Shown here: positions 1 through 7,842 of the stretch, in pieces | How the letters are laid out: each line of letters starts with the position of its first letter | How positions within the stretch are numbered: the first letter of the stretch is position 1 | From: a bacterium HR25 | Lineage (GTDB): Bacteria; Chloroflexota; Dehalococcoidia; SM23-28-2; HRbin24 | NCBI GenBank assembly: GCA_002898615.1 | Contig: BEIB01000003.1 | Coordinates: 1 to 44,421, forward strand | Direction of reading: 5' to 3' | Length of the DNA stretch: 44,421 bases | Translations under genes and position numbers: made by a program | Notes under the pieces: generated by a model | Database searches by the model: none | The model's input: the letters and a program-made list of their open reading frames with translations, nothing else | Told to the model about the DNA's origin: nothing

Positions 1-1
1 G

Positions 2-406
2 GTGGGGGCCGTGTCCAACAGACTGTGGCGTGAGGTCGAGGAGATCCTGGAGCGTTCGGAGCGTCTACCCCGCAGGGCCTGGCGATGGCGTCGTCTCCTG
101 AGAGGCCTGACCGCGCTGAGGCCGGGCCTCTTCTTCTCCCTGCCCCGTATCAGCATGGGGCAGCTCCTCCTGGCGTCACTGGTCATCATCGTCATCGGCT
201 ACGTGCTGGGAAGCAGCAACGACGGGCTGGGCCGCGCCCTGGTGCTGGCCGGCCTGGGCGTCTTCGTTCTGGCCTTCGTCCTCTCCCTCCGCCGCCCTCT
301 AGGGCCGCCGGAGAGCCGCTGGCGGGGCCGCCCCGTGGGGCTGCGGCGTCGCCACATGGGTGAGCGCATACGCTCCTGGCTGGGCCGCTGGCGGCCTCGT
401 CACTAG
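2..406 (+). CDS. Small basic membrane protein, unknown function (5' end may lie outside window)
   Basis: I do not recognise this family. The frame opens with GTG at base 2 and is open to the window edge, so the true start may lie upstream. As read, it gives 134 residues. It has an Arg/Glu-rich N-terminal segment (about residues 8-35), two hydrophobic stretches (about 52-69 and 78-95) that could form a membrane hairpin with a short Ser-Ser-Asn-Asp-Gly turn, and a very basic Arg/Trp-rich C-terminal tail. Both tails would face the cytoplasm by the positive-inside rule. It precedes a LysM lipoprotein by 49 bp on the same strand, but that gene has its own promoter-like element. The coding frame matches local GC usage, so I take it as real, with function unknown. 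Confidence 0.55.
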   Translation: MGAVSNRLWREVEEILERSERLPRRAWRWRRLLRGLTALRPGLFFSLPRISMGQLLLASLVIIVIGYVLGSSNDGLGRALVLAGLGVFVLAFVLSLRRPLGPPESRWRGRPVGLRRRHMGERIRSWLGRWRPRH

Positions 407-437
407 GGCCGGCCGCCTTGTCCCTGGTGGCTCCGGC

Positions 438-446
438 TGCTAGGAT
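438..446 (+). promoter_or_regulatory. Extended -10 element upstream of the LysM lipoprotein gene
   Basis: The 9-mer TGCTAGGAT fits an extended -10 (TGn plus TANNNT). It ends 9 bp before the ATG at 456. The start site would fall at about 453, so the message would have almost no leader. An AGGAGG lies at 449-454, only one base from the ATG, which is too close for normal Shine-Dalgarno spacing. Confidence 0.4.
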
Positions 447-455
447 GCAGGAGGT

Positions 456-836
456 ATGGGACGCTGGCGGCGCTGGGGCCTCCCCCTCACGGGCGTCCTC
501 GTCGTAGCCGCCCTCGCCCTGCTGGCCTGCGGCGGCCAGGGCGGTCGGGAAGAGGGGACGCCGGTGGTGGCCAGCCTCACCGATCCCCGTACCGTGCCCA
601 CGGCCACCCCCTGGCAGAGGCCGCCGGAGGTGATCTGGCTGGAGGAGGGCGCGCCCTCCGGCGCCCCGGGCGCCGGCCCCGGAAGCTGTGGCGAGATCTA
701 TGTAGTGCAGTCGGGGGACATCCTGGTGAGGATCGCCGAGCGGTGCGGGGTCAGCCTGGACGAGTTGCTGCGGGCCAACCCGGGCATAGACCCGCGGGCG
801 CTGCACGTGGGGCAGCGCATCAGGATCCCCCGCTGA
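456..836 (+). CDS. LysM-domain lipoprotein
   Basis: A 126-residue exported protein. Residues 1-25 form a lipoprotein signal peptide: basic n-region with Arg at 3, 5 and 6, hydrophobic core, and lipobox Leu-Leu-Ala-Cys with Cys25 as the lipidation site. A flexible Pro/Gly/Ala-rich linker runs to about residue 78. A single LysM domain fills residues 80-126, with the family's VQSGD start, the RANPG turn and the closing GQRIRIPR strand. LysM domains bind N-acetylglucosamine-containing glycans such as peptidoglycan, so the protein probably anchors at the outer face of the membrane and touches the wall. Cys78 and Cys97 could form a disulfide. No catalytic domain is present. The gene is separated by 100 bp and a clear promoter from the carboxylase genes downstream. 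Confidence 0.85.
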   Translation: MGRWRRWGLPLTGVLVVAALALLACGGQGGREEGTPVVASLTDPRTVPTATPWQRPPEVIWLEEGAPSGAPGAGPGSCGEIYVVQSGDILVRIAERCGVSLDELLRANPGIDPRALHVGQRIRIPR

Positions 837-857
837 GCCGAGGGGTACAGCTCCGCG

Positions 858-886
858 TTGCGCCTGGGCGTGTGGTGTGCTAGCAT
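858..886 (+). promoter_or_regulatory. Promoter of the transcarboxylase-like operon
   Basis: A -35-like TTGCGC (858-863, four of six matches to TTGACA) is followed after exactly 17 bp by TAGCAT (881-886), itself preceded by TGC to give an extended -10. The start site would be near 893, leaving a leader of about 44 nt before the ATG at 937. Confidence 0.55.
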
Positions 887-936
887 CGGCGCCGAAGGCC
901 CACCACTGGCCCCAATTCCGACCGGACAGAGAGGTC

Positions 937-2496
937 ATGACCATCGAAAGAAAGATCTCTGACAAGCTGGAGGAGTTGCAGCGCCTCAAGGAGCTGTCCC
1001 GTCAGGGCGGCGGCCCGGAGAGGATAGAGGCCCAGCACGCCCGCGGCAAGCTGACGGCACGAGAACGCCTCAACATTCTGCTGGACGAGGGCAGCTTTGA
1101 GGAGCTGGACTCCCTGGTGCTCCACCGCTCCCACGAGTTCGGCTTGGACAAGCAGCGCTACTACGGGGACGCCGTGGTCACCGGCTACGGTACCATCGAC
1201 GGCCGGCCGGTCTACGTCTTCGCCCAGGACTTCACCGTGCTGGGTGGCTCCCTTTCGGAGGCAGTGGGGGAGAAGATCTGCAAGGTGATGGACCTGGCCA
1301 TGAAGAACGGCGCCCCCATCATCGGCATCAACGACTCCGGCGGCGCCCGCATCCAGGAAGGGGTCGTCTCCCTCCGGGGCTACGGCGATATCTTCCTGCG
1401 GAACACCCTCGCCTCCGGCGTCATCCCCCAGGTCTCCGTCATCATGGGGCCCTGCGCTGGCGGCGCCGTCTACTCCCCGGCCCTCACGGACTTCGTCTTC
1501 ATGACCAGCACCGCCTACATGTACATCACCGGGCCGGACGTGGTGCGGGCCGTCACTCAGGAGGAGGTCACTCACGAGCAGTTGGGCGGCCCCCAGGTGC
1601 ACGCCACCAAGAGCGGCGTCGCCCACTTCATCGTGGACGGGGAGGAGGCCTGCCTCCAGGAGGTGCGGCGGCTCCTCTCCTTCCTCCCCTCCAACAACAT
1701 GGAAGACCCGCCCTACCAGCCCCCCACCGATGACCCCAACCGCCTCTGTGACGACCTGCTGGAGATCGTCCCCGCTGAGAGCACCAGGCCCTACGATATG
1801 CACGAGGTCATCTACCGCATCGTCGACGACGGCGACTTCATGGAGGTGCACCCCTACTGGGGGGCCAGCGTGGTGGTGGGCTTCGCCCGTATGAACGGTC
1901 ACGTGGTGGGGATAGTGGGCAACAACCCGGCCGCCCTGGCGGGGGTCCTGGACATAGACTCCTCCCGCAAGGCGGCCCGCTTCGTCCGCTTCTGTGACGC
2001 CTTCAACATCCCCATCGTCACCCTGGTGGACGTGCCGGGCTACCTCCCGGGGACGGACCAGGAGTACGGGGGCATCATCGTCCACGGCGCCAAGCTCCTC
2101 TACGCCTACTCCGAGGCCACCGTGCCCAAGGTGACCTGCATCGTCCGCAAGGCGTACGGCGGCGCCTACCTGGTCATGGGCTCCAAGCACCTGCGGGCCG
2201 ACATCAACTACGCCTGGCCCACGGCCGAGATCGCCGTCATGGGGCCGGAGGGGGCCGTCAACATCGTCTTCCGGCGGGAGATCGAGCAGGCGGCCGACCC
2301 GGAGGCCCGGCGGCGGGAGCTCATCGAGGAGTACAGACAGCGCTTCGCCAACCCTTACATCGCCGCCTCCCGGGGCTTCATTGATGACGTCATCGACCCG
2401 CGAGAGACGCGGGTCAAGATCATCAAGGCCCTGGAGATGCTCAAGAACAAGACGGACACCAACCCGCCCAAGAAGCACGGCAACATACCGCTGTAG
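937..2496 (+). CDS. Acyl-CoA carboxyltransferase, 12S / PccB-like subunit
   Basis: A 519-residue carboxyltransferase of the crotonase-fold family, moving CO2 between carboxybiotin and an acyl-CoA. Both acyl-CoA-binding halves are complete. The N-half has SGGARIQEG and [12 protein letters not shown] (oxyanion-hole glycines) and the [15 protein letters not shown] strand. The C-half has [27 protein letters not shown] and [15 protein letters not shown]. Where Streptomyces PccB carries the substrate-selecting Asp422, this protein has Leu412, as I recall for transcarboxylase 12S. The C-terminus KKHGNIPL also resembles 12S. An in-frame GTG upstream would add 20 unrelated residues, so I chose the ATG at 937, where homology begins. 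Neighbours 14 bp downstream are 5S-like and biotin-carrier genes. Alternatives: propionyl-CoA carboxylase beta using a biotin carboxylase elsewhere. Confidence 0.9.
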   Translation: MTIERKISDKLEELQRLKELSRQGGGPERIEAQHARGKLTARERLNILLDEGSFEELDSLVLHRSHEFGLDKQRYYGDAVVTGYGTIDGRPVYVFAQDFTVLGGSLSEAVGEKICKVMDLAMKNGAPIIGINDSGGARIQEGVVSLRGYGDIFLRNTLASGVIPQVSVIMGPCAGGAVYSPALTDFVFMTSTAYMYITGPDVVRAVTQEEVTHEQLGGPQVHATKSGVAHFIVDGEEACLQEVRRLLSFLPSNNMEDPPYQPPTDDPNRLCDDLLEIVPAESTRPYDMHEVIYRIVDDGDFMEVHPYWGASVVVGFARMNGHVVGIVGNNPAALAGVLDIDSSRKAARFVRFCDAFNIPIVTLVDVPGYLPGTDQEYGGIIVHGAKLLYAYSEATVPKVTCIVRKAYGGAYLVMGSKHLRADINYAWPTAEIAVMGPEGAVNIVFRREIEQAADPEARRRELIEEYRQRFANPYIAASRGFIDDVIDPRETRVKIIKALEMLKNKTDTNPPKKHGNIPL

Positions 2497-2510
2497 ACGG
2501 GAGCCAGCCT

Positions 2511-3992
2511 ATGGGCGTGCGCATCACCGACACGACCTTGCGTGATGCTCACCAGTCCCTCCTGGCTACCCGTATGCGCACCGAGGACATGCTCCCCATC
2601 GCCCCCCTCATGGACGAGGTGGGCTTCCACAGCGTCGAGGTCTGGGGCGGCGCCACCTTCGACACCTGCCTCCGCTTCCTGCGGGAAGACCCCTGGGAGC
2701 GACTGCGGGAGCTCAAGAAGCGCTTCCGCCGCACGCCCCTGCAGATGCTGCTGCGGGGCCAGAACGTGGTGGGCTACCGCCACTACGCCGACGACGTGGT
2801 GGAGAAGTTCGTGGAGCTGGCCGTCCGCAACGGGATGGACATCTTCCGCATCTTCGACGCCGTCAACGACCTCCGCAACCTGGAGACGGCGGTACGGGCG
2901 GCCAAGCGCTGCGGCGCCCACGTCCAGGGCACCATCTGCTACACCATCAGCCCCGTCCATACCCTGGACATGTACGCCCGCCTGGCCAGGGAGCTGGTGG
3001 AGATGGGCTCCGATTCCATCTGCATCAAGGACATGGCGGGCATCCTCCACCCTTACGACGCCTACGAGCTGGTCCGCCGCCTCAAGGAGACGGTGAATGT
3101 CCCCGTCCAGCTCCACTGTCATTCCACGGGGGGCATGGCCCCCATGGCCCAGCTCAAGGCCATAGAGGCCGGCGTGGACGTGGTAGACTGCGCCATCTCC
3201 AGCCTCTCCCTGGGCACCTCCCAGCCGCCCTGCGAGTCCCTGGTAGCTACCCTCAAGGACACCCCCTATGACACCGGCCTCGACCTGGAGCTCCTCTCCC
3301 GCATCGCCGACTACTTCGCCGAGGTGCGACGCAAGTACGCCGCCTTCGAGGGCGAGGTGATGGTGGACACGGGGGTGCTCGTCCACCAGGTGCCCGGGGG
3401 AATGATATCCAACCTCCTCTCCCAGCTCCGGGAGCTGGGCGCCGCCGACAAGCTGAAAGAGGTGCTGGCGGAGATACCGCGCGTGCGGGCGGACCTGGGC
3501 TACCCGCCCCTGGTCACCCCCACCAGCCAGATAGTGGGGACGCAGGCCGTCCTCAACGTCCTCACCGGTGAGCGCTACCGGCAGGTGACACGGGAGACGC
3601 GGGCCTACGTCCAGGGCTACTACGGCGCCCCGCCCGCCCCCATAGACCCTGAGGTGAAGCGCAAGATCCTGGGCAAGTCCCAGGAGATAGCGGGCCGCCC
3701 CGCCGACCAGCTCTCGCCGGAGCTGGAGCGGGCGCGCCAGGAGATAGGAGACCTGGCCCGCAGCGAAGAGGATCTTCTCTCCTACGTCCTCTTCCCCCAG
3801 GTGGCCCGGGAGTTCCTGGAGTGGCGGGCACGCGGGGGCGGCCTGGAGCGAGAGGTAGCCGTGGCCATCGCCGTCGCCCTCTCCCAGGACGGGGCGACCG
3901 CCCCCCCGCCGGCCCCCCAGCCGGCTGAGCAGCCTTCCCCCTGGAAGCTGAGCGGTCGCACTCGCCTCGTGCGGCGCATGAGTGTCCGATGA
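2511..3992 (+). CDS. Pyruvate/oxaloacetate carboxyltransferase, 5S-like (PycB/OadA family without biotin domain)
   Basis: A 493-residue TIM-barrel carboxyltransferase that transfers CO2 between biotin and pyruvate/oxaloacetate. The metal site is visible: Asp7 in ITDTTLRDAHQS, the carbamylated-lysine candidate Lys173 in CIKDMAG, and His202/His204 in LHCHSTGG. The PYC_OADA conserved domain follows (TPTSQIVGTQAVLN, about residue 335 onward). The protein ends after a Pro-rich tail with no C-terminal biotin domain, unlike oxaloacetate decarboxylase alpha or most pyruvate carboxylase B subunits (about 570-600 residues). It matches the roughly 500-residue 5S subunit of transcarboxylase. Its stop overlaps the biotin-carrier start by 4 bp (ATGA), implying translational coupling. 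Alternative: B subunit of a split pyruvate carboxylase. Confidence 0.88.
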   Translation: MGVRITDTTLRDAHQSLLATRMRTEDMLPIAPLMDEVGFHSVEVWGGATFDTCLRFLREDPWERLRELKKRFRRTPLQMLLRGQNVVGYRHYADDVVEKFVELAVRNGMDIFRIFDAVNDLRNLETAVRAAKRCGAHVQGTICYTISPVHTLDMYARLARELVEMGSDSICIKDMAGILHPYDAYELVRRLKETVNVPVQLHCHSTGGMAPMAQLKAIEAGVDVVDCAISSLSLGTSQPPCESLVATLKDTPYDTGLDLELLSRIADYFAEVRRKYAAFEGEVMVDTGVLVHQVPGGMISNLLSQLRELGAADKLKEVLAEIPRVRADLGYPPLVTPTSQIVGTQAVLNVLTGERYRQVTRETRAYVQGYYGAPPAPIDPEVKRKILGKSQEIAGRPADQLSPELERARQEIGDLARSEEDLLSYVLFPQVAREFLEWRARGGGLEREVAVAIAVALSQDGATAPPPAPQPAEQPSPWKLSGRTRLVRRMSVR

Positions 3993-4504
3993 AGCTCGTC
4001 ATCGACGGCCAAGAGTTCGAGGTAGACCCTCGCGGCGACACGGCGCTGGTGGACGGCCAGACTTACTCAGTGCGGGTGAGCCGCCACCGCGATATCATCA
4101 CCGTCTACGTCAACGAGCGGCCCTACCATGTCCAGGTCTCGCCGGGGGAGGCGGGACAGGACGGGGCGCGGAAGGTGCTGGTGGACGCCCGCTACCACCA
4201 GGTGGTGGTCAAGGGTGGCCCGGCCAGGGCGGCCAGGCCGCGGCGCCCCTCCGCTCCCCAGCGGCCACGCCCCACAGGCGAGCGGGGGGCCATCGTCGCC
4301 CCCATGACAGGGCGCGTGGTGCGGGTCAACGTCCAGCCGGGGGACGAGGTGCAGGAGGGGGAAGTGCTCCTGGTCATCGAGTCCATGAAAATGGAGAACG
4401 AGATCCGCTCCCCGGTGGCGGGTAAGGTGAAAGAGGTAGCCGTCCAGCCCGGCGTCCGCGTCAGCGAGGGCGACCTCCTCCTGCTTCTGGAGCCCGCTGA
4501 GTGA
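3989..4504 (+). CDS. Biotin carboxyl carrier protein (1.3S-like)
   Basis: A 171-residue biotin carrier. Residues 1-75 form a beta-rich region (IDGQEFEV, DGQTYSVRVSRH) of the kind found before biotin domains of acyl-CoA and pyruvate carboxylases. A Pro/Arg/Ala hinge (about 76-100) leads to the biotinyl domain (101-171), with the canonical ESMKMENE loop. Lys134 is the biotinylation site. It would carry the carboxyl group between the 12S-like and 5S-like subunits encoded just upstream. No biotin carboxylase gene adjoins it, which fits a transcarboxylase (no ATP-driven carboxylation) but does not prove it. The classical 1.3S subunit is shorter (about 123 residues). It ends a three-gene operon and is followed by a convergent gene. 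Confidence 0.9.
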   Translation: MKLVIDGQEFEVDPRGDTALVDGQTYSVRVSRHRDIITVYVNERPYHVQVSPGEAGQDGARKVLVDARYHQVVVKGGPARAARPRRPSAPQRPRPTGERGAIVAPMTGRVVRVNVQPGDEVQEGEVLLVIESMKMENEIRSPVAGKVKEVAVQPGVRVSEGDLLLLLEPAE

Positions 4505-4600
4505 GCCGGCCCCCCTCGTCCACCGGGCAGCGGGGCCCCGCCCCCTGACGCGACGCCCCCGGCTTCCTTCTCTCTGCGGTCTCCAGGAACCCCGGACGGG

Positions 4601-4639
4601 GGAGCGCCCCTCCGGAGGGGAAGCGCAGCGCCCCGCTCC
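4601..4639. terminator. Nested GC hairpin between convergent genes, possible terminator
   Basis: The perfect inverted repeat CCCCTCCGGAGGGG (4607-4620) lies inside an outer GGAGCG/CGCTCC pair (4601-4606 with 4634-4639). It sits between the biotin-carrier gene and the convergent RAM-domain gene. No T-tract follows on either strand, so a classical intrinsic terminator is not shown. The rest of this 147-bp gap holds a loop-less 12-bp palindrome (4530-4541) and nothing else I can interpret. Confidence 0.35.
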
Positions 4640-4651
4640 AGCCTCCTGGCG

Positions 4652-4885
4652 TCAGTCAGGCAGTGCCACCAGGGAGGTGGTGCTCTGGATGCCCTCTATC
4701 TTGCGGATACGTTCGCCCAGTATGGGGGGGATGTCGGTCAGATTCTCCACTTCCAGCTCGGCCACGATGTCGAAGGGGCCCATCACCTGGTAGGCCTCCA
4801 CCACCTGCGGGATGCGCCGCACCTCTTCCGCCACCATCTTGGTGCGGGCCGGGTCAGCCACTATGAGCACATAGGCCTTGATCAT
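4652..4885 (-). CDS. Stand-alone Lrp/AsnC ligand-binding (RAM) domain protein
   Basis: A 77-residue protein made only of the effector-binding RAM domain of Lrp/AsnC regulators: MIKAYVLI start, the VVEAYQVMGPFDIVAELE strand-turn-strand core, and IEGIQSTTSLVAL at the end. There is no helix-turn-helix. Such proteins are thought to form amino-acid-binding oligomers or to partner full-length Lrp proteins. A longer in-frame reading from 5041 would add 52 low-complexity residues and swallow the promoter, so I chose the ATG at 4885, where the domain begins. It lies divergent to korA and convergent to the biotin carrier. Its upstream region has a TATAAT and a perfect dyad, hinting at regulated expression. 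Target and ligand cannot be deduced. Confidence 0.85.
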   Translation of the reverse strand: MIKAYVLIVADPARTKMVAEEVRRIPQVVEAYQVMGPFDIVAELEVENLTDIPPILGERIRKIEGIQSTTSLVALPD

Positions 4886-4922
4886 CGCCTGCTCTCCAGC
4901 CCCTCGAGGGCGAGGGCGTTGC

Positions 4923-4937
4923 CCGTATCGGATACGG
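4923..4937. promoter_or_regulatory. Perfect dyad (candidate operator) at the RAM-domain gene start site
   Basis: CCGTATC-G-GATACGG is an inverted repeat with perfect 7-bp arms around one base. It lies immediately downstream of the minus-strand -10 (4940-4945) and covers the predicted transcription start (about 4933), a typical place for a repressor site. Confidence 0.45.
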
Positions 4938-4939
4938 CC

Positions 4940-4945
4940 ATTATA
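4940..4945 (-). promoter_or_regulatory. -10 hexamer for the RAM-domain gene
   Basis: A consensus TATAAT on the minus strand, 54 bp upstream of the ATG at 4885. The -35 region at 17 bp spacing (TGGCAT) is a poor match. An AT-rich hexamer is conspicuous in this GC-rich sequence. Confidence 0.55.
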
Positions 4946-5062
4946 ACGGGCCAGGATGGCCGATGCCAGCCCAGAGGCGGCGGGAGCGTCCTGAAGGCGC
5001 CTGGCTGGCGCTGGCGCTCCCCCGGCTGGTATGCTGGGCACGGTGCGTCTGTGGCGACGATT

Positions 5063-5071
5063 TGCTAAAAT
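5063..5071 (+). promoter_or_regulatory. Extended -10 promoter of the kor-idh-mdh operon
   Basis: TGCTAAAAT is an extended -10 (TGC plus TAAAAT). The start site would be near 5078, giving a leader of about 38 nt. A Shine-Dalgarno-like AGGAAAGGGG (5098-5107) precedes the korA ATG at 5116. No good -35 is seen, as often with extended -10 promoters. The remainder of the 230-bp gap 4886-5115 holds only this element and the divergent RAM-gene promoter. Confidence 0.55.
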
Positions 5072-5115
5072 AGACGAGGCCCCACCGAGGGGGCACAGGA
5101 AAGGGGTTACCGGCC

Positions 5116-6849
5116 ATGGCTCGTGACGACTTCATCATCCGCATCGGTGGCGATACGGCCATCGGTGGCGTCATCAGCACTGGCGAGAACTTCGCCCTGG
5201 CTGCTGCCCGCACCGGCTTCCACGCCTTCACCTTCCGCACCTATCCGGCGGAGATCAAGGGAGGCCACGCCTGGTTCCAGGTGCGCCTCAGCAACCGGCC
5301 CGTCATCTCTATCGGCGATGGGTGCGATATCCTGGTCGCCTTCGACCAAGAGGCCTACGAGCTCCACCACGAGGACCTGAACGAGCACGGCGTCCTGATC
5401 TACGACTCCGACCTGGTTCACCCGCGGGAGGAGGGCCGCAACGTAGTCCTCTACGGCATACCGTTCCAGAAGATAGCCCGCCAGGAGCTGGAGTTCGTGC
5501 GGGGCACCAACACCCTGATCCAGGGCGTGCTGGCCGGTCTCTTCGGCCTGCCCCTCTCCTCCCTGGAGGAGATGGTGGTCCAGCGCTACCAGCGGCGCAA
5601 GGAGCTGCTGGACAAGAACCTGGAGGCGTTGCGTTACGGCTACGACTACGTCAAGACTATGACCAAGCGTGACAACTTCTGGCTGGGCGCCGCCGATAAC
5701 GTCTCCAGGCTGGTCATGAGCGGGAACAACGCCATAGTGGCGGGGGCGCTGCACGCCGGCTGCCGCTACTTCGCCGGCTATCCCATCACACCGGCCTCTG
5801 ACATCCTGGAGGCGATGGCGGAGATGCTGCCCAAGCTGGGCGGCGTCTGCCTCCAGGCCGAGGACGAGATGGCCGCCCTCGCCTCCGTCATCGGCGCCTC
5901 CTATGGCGGCGTCAAGGCGATGACGGCCACCTCCGGCCCTGGCTTCTCCCTGATGGTGGAGCTGCTGGGCCTCGCCTCCATGGCCGAGATACCCATCGTC
6001 ATCGTGGACGCCCAGCGCTCCGGCCCCAGCACCGGTATGCCGACGAAGCTGGAGCAGGGAGACCTCTTCCACGCTCTGTACGCCGGCCACGGCGACTTCC
6101 CCCGCATCGTGGTGGCGCCGGGCTCGGTGGAGGACTGTCTGCGCATGACAGTGACGGCCTTCAACCTGGCGGAGAAGTACCAGTGCCCCGTCATCCTCCT
6201 CTCCGACCAGTCCCTCTCCCATCGCACGGAGACCATCGACCCGCCGGACGTGGCGCCGCTGCGGGTGGAGGACCGGCTGCGGCCGGACGGGGTGGCCCCC
6301 GGGGAGTACAGGCGCTTCCTCATCACCGAGAGCGGCGTATCCCCCATGGCCATCCCGGGCTGGGATGGCCACACCTACGTGGCGCCGGGGCTGGAACATG
6401 ACGAGCTGGGCCACCCGGTGCTCACGCCCCAGGTGCACGAGGCGATGACGGCCAAGCGCTTCGCCAAGCTGGAGAGCTGCCGCCGCGAGGTGGACACCCC
6501 GGCGATGGCCACTCGCTACGGGGACGAGAAGGCGGAGCTGGGCATCATAGGTTGGGGGGCCACGGAGGGCTCCATCAGGGAGGCGGTGGACCGGGCGCGG
6601 GCCAGGGGCTACAAGGTGGCCGCCCTGCACCTACGCGTCCTGAACCCCCTCCCCAGGGAACAGGTGCAGGAGTTCCTGGGCAGCGTGAAGAAGGTCATGG
6701 TGCCGGAGGTGAACTATCAGGGGCAGCTCGCCCATCACCTGGCGGCCACTCTGGGGGTCAGGGCCATCAAGGTGAACAAGATCGGCGGTCTCCCCTTCAC
6801 CCCGGGCGAGATCATGGCCAGGATAGAGGAGGTAATGCGCAATGGCTGA
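5116..6849 (+). CDS. korA: 2-oxoglutarate:ferredoxin oxidoreductase, fused gamma-alpha subunit
   Basis: A 577-residue subunit of a 2-oxoacid:ferredoxin oxidoreductase, which oxidatively decarboxylates a 2-oxoacid to its acyl-CoA and reduces ferredoxin, or runs in reverse. Residues 1-190 are the gamma domain (RIGGDTAIGGVISTGE start, EIKGGHAWFQVR). Residues 200-577 are the alpha/pyrimidine-binding part, with GYPITPASDI at 221 onward, QAEDEMAALASVIGASYGG and TSGPGFSLM. The gamma-alpha fusion is typical of KorA-type enzymes. The neighbouring isocitrate and malate dehydrogenases favour 2-oxoglutarate as substrate over pyruvate. It overlaps korB by 8 bp, so the two are coupled. A separate ferredoxin-like delta subunit is not encoded nearby. 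Confidence 0.9.
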   Translation: MARDDFIIRIGGDTAIGGVISTGENFALAAARTGFHAFTFRTYPAEIKGGHAWFQVRLSNRPVISIGDGCDILVAFDQEAYELHHEDLNEHGVLIYDSDLVHPREEGRNVVLYGIPFQKIARQELEFVRGTNTLIQGVLAGLFGLPLSSLEEMVVQRYQRRKELLDKNLEALRYGYDYVKTMTKRDNFWLGAADNVSRLVMSGNNAIVAGALHAGCRYFAGYPITPASDILEAMAEMLPKLGGVCLQAEDEMAALASVIGASYGGVKAMTATSGPGFSLMVELLGLASMAEIPIVIVDAQRSGPSTGMPTKLEQGDLFHALYAGHGDFPRIVVAPGSVEDCLRMTVTAFNLAEKYQCPVILLSDQSLSHRTETIDPPDVAPLRVEDRLRPDGVAPGEYRRFLITESGVSPMAIPGWDGHTYVAPGLEHDELGHPVLTPQVHEAMTAKRFAKLESCRREVDTPAMATRYGDEKAELGIIGWGATEGSIREAVDRARARGYKVAALHLRVLNPLPREQVQEFLGSVKKVMVPEVNYQGQLAHHLAATLGVRAIKVNKIGGLPFTPGEIMARIEEVMRNG

Positions 6850-7708
6850 CGCGACCACTGCCGAGCGACCGGCAGGGATGCTGACAGTCAAGGACTACAA
6901 GAGCGACCAGAAGCCGGTCTGGTGCCCCGGCTGCGGCGACTTCGGCGTGCTGAGCGCCACCTTCAAGGCGCTCGCCGCCCTCCAGCTACCCAAGCACCAG
7001 GTGGTGGTGGTCTCCGGCATCGGTTGCTCCAGCCGTTCCCCCTACTTCATGAGCACCTTCGGCCTGCACGGAGTGCACGGGCGGGCGCTGCCCATCGCCA
7101 CTGGCCTCAAGCTGGCCCGCCCCGATCTCACCGTCCTGGTGATGGGCGGCGACGGTGACCTGATGGCCATAGGTGCCGGGCACCTGCCCCACGCCGCCGC
7201 CCGCAACATCGACATTACCTGCGTCATGATGGACAACCAGACCTACGGCCTGACCAAGGCGCAGGCCTCCCCCACCTCCTTCATCGGCCAGAAGACCAAG
7301 TCCACCCCCTATGGGGTCATCGCCAAGCCTCTGAACCCGGTCCTCTTCGCCCTCGTCTACGGGGCCACCTTCGTCGCCCGGGGCTACTCAGCCCGGCCCA
7401 ACGAGCTGGCCAACATACTGGTCGAGGCGATAAAGCACAAGGGCTTCTCTTTCGTCCACGTCCAGAGCCCCTGCGCCGAGTTTTACAACACCTATGACTA
7501 CTACGACCAGCGGGTTACCGAGCTGCCGCCGGACTGGGACCGCCACGACCTCAAAGCGGCCGTGGAGCTGGCCCTGACGGAGGACAGGGTGCACCTGGGC
7601 GTCTTTTACGAAGGGGAACGGCCCGTGTACGAGCTCCAGGCCCGCCAGGCGGCGCCGGGAGTGGAGGAATTCGATCTGGCCACCTATCTCAAGGAGAACT
7701 TCTCCTAA
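6842..7708 (+). CDS. korB: 2-oxoglutarate:ferredoxin oxidoreductase, beta subunit
   Basis: A 288-residue TPP- and FeS-binding beta subunit, partner of KorA. The cluster ligands of the family are visible: Cys28 and Cys31 in WCPGCGDFG, Cys62 in SGIGCSSR, and Cys211 in QSPCAEF. The TPP/Mg site is GGDGD (102-106) followed later by MMDNQTYGLTKAQASPTS. Length is typical for KorB, slightly shorter than pyruvate-type beta subunits. The ATG at 6842 lies inside the end of korA, giving tight coupling. The 134-bp space before the next gene holds two strong hairpins, so korAB may be partly terminated or processed apart from idh-mdh. Substrate preference is inferred from context, not from residues. Confidence 0.9.
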   Translation: MADATTAERPAGMLTVKDYKSDQKPVWCPGCGDFGVLSATFKALAALQLPKHQVVVVSGIGCSSRSPYFMSTFGLHGVHGRALPIATGLKLARPDLTVLVMGGDGDLMAIGAGHLPHAAARNIDITCVMMDNQTYGLTKAQASPTSFIGQKTKSTPYGVIAKPLNPVLFALVYGATFVARGYSARPNELANILVEAIKHKGFSFVHVQSPCAEFYNTYDYYDQRVTELPPDWDRHDLKAAVELALTEDRVHLGVFYEGERPVYELQARQAAPGVEEFDLATYLKENFS

Positions 7709-7749
7709 AGCCGGCCTTCGGGAGGTGGTCAGTGCCAGGCCAGACAGCT

Positions 7750-7776
7750 CCCGCCGGGCTGACGATGCCCGGCGGG
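7750..7776 (+). terminator. 10-bp GC hairpin after korB (terminator or processing site)
   Basis: CCCGCCGGGC and GCCCGGCGGG form a perfect 10-bp stem (7750-7759 with 7767-7776) around the 7-base loop TGACGAT. It lies 41 bp after the korB stop. No T-tract follows, so it may be a 3'-end stabiliser rather than a Rho-independent terminator. Confidence 0.45.
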
Positions 7777-7799
7777 GCACCTTGCGTAGGGGAGAAGGG

Positions 7800-7818
7800 G
7801 CGGGCCTTCGGGGCCCGC
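7800..7818 (+). other. Second hairpin with TTCG in the loop before idh
   Basis: GCGGGCC (7800-7806) pairs with GGCCCGC (7812-7818) around a TTCGG loop, 24 bp upstream of the idh ATG and just before its Shine-Dalgarno (GAGGAG, about 7828). Again no T-tract. It could insulate idh translation or mark a processed 5' end. Confidence 0.4.
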
Positions 7819-7842
7819 TAATCACGAACGAGGAGTAGCAGC

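Noticed and set aside
4886..5041. Longer N-terminus for the RAM-domain protein (start at 5041)
   Set aside because: The extra 52 residues are low-complexity Pro/Ala/Arg, and the reading would include the TATAAT and dyad.
5107..6630. A 507-codon minus-strand frame opposite korA
   Set aside because: Shadow frame; korA on the other strand has all family motifs and a promoter.
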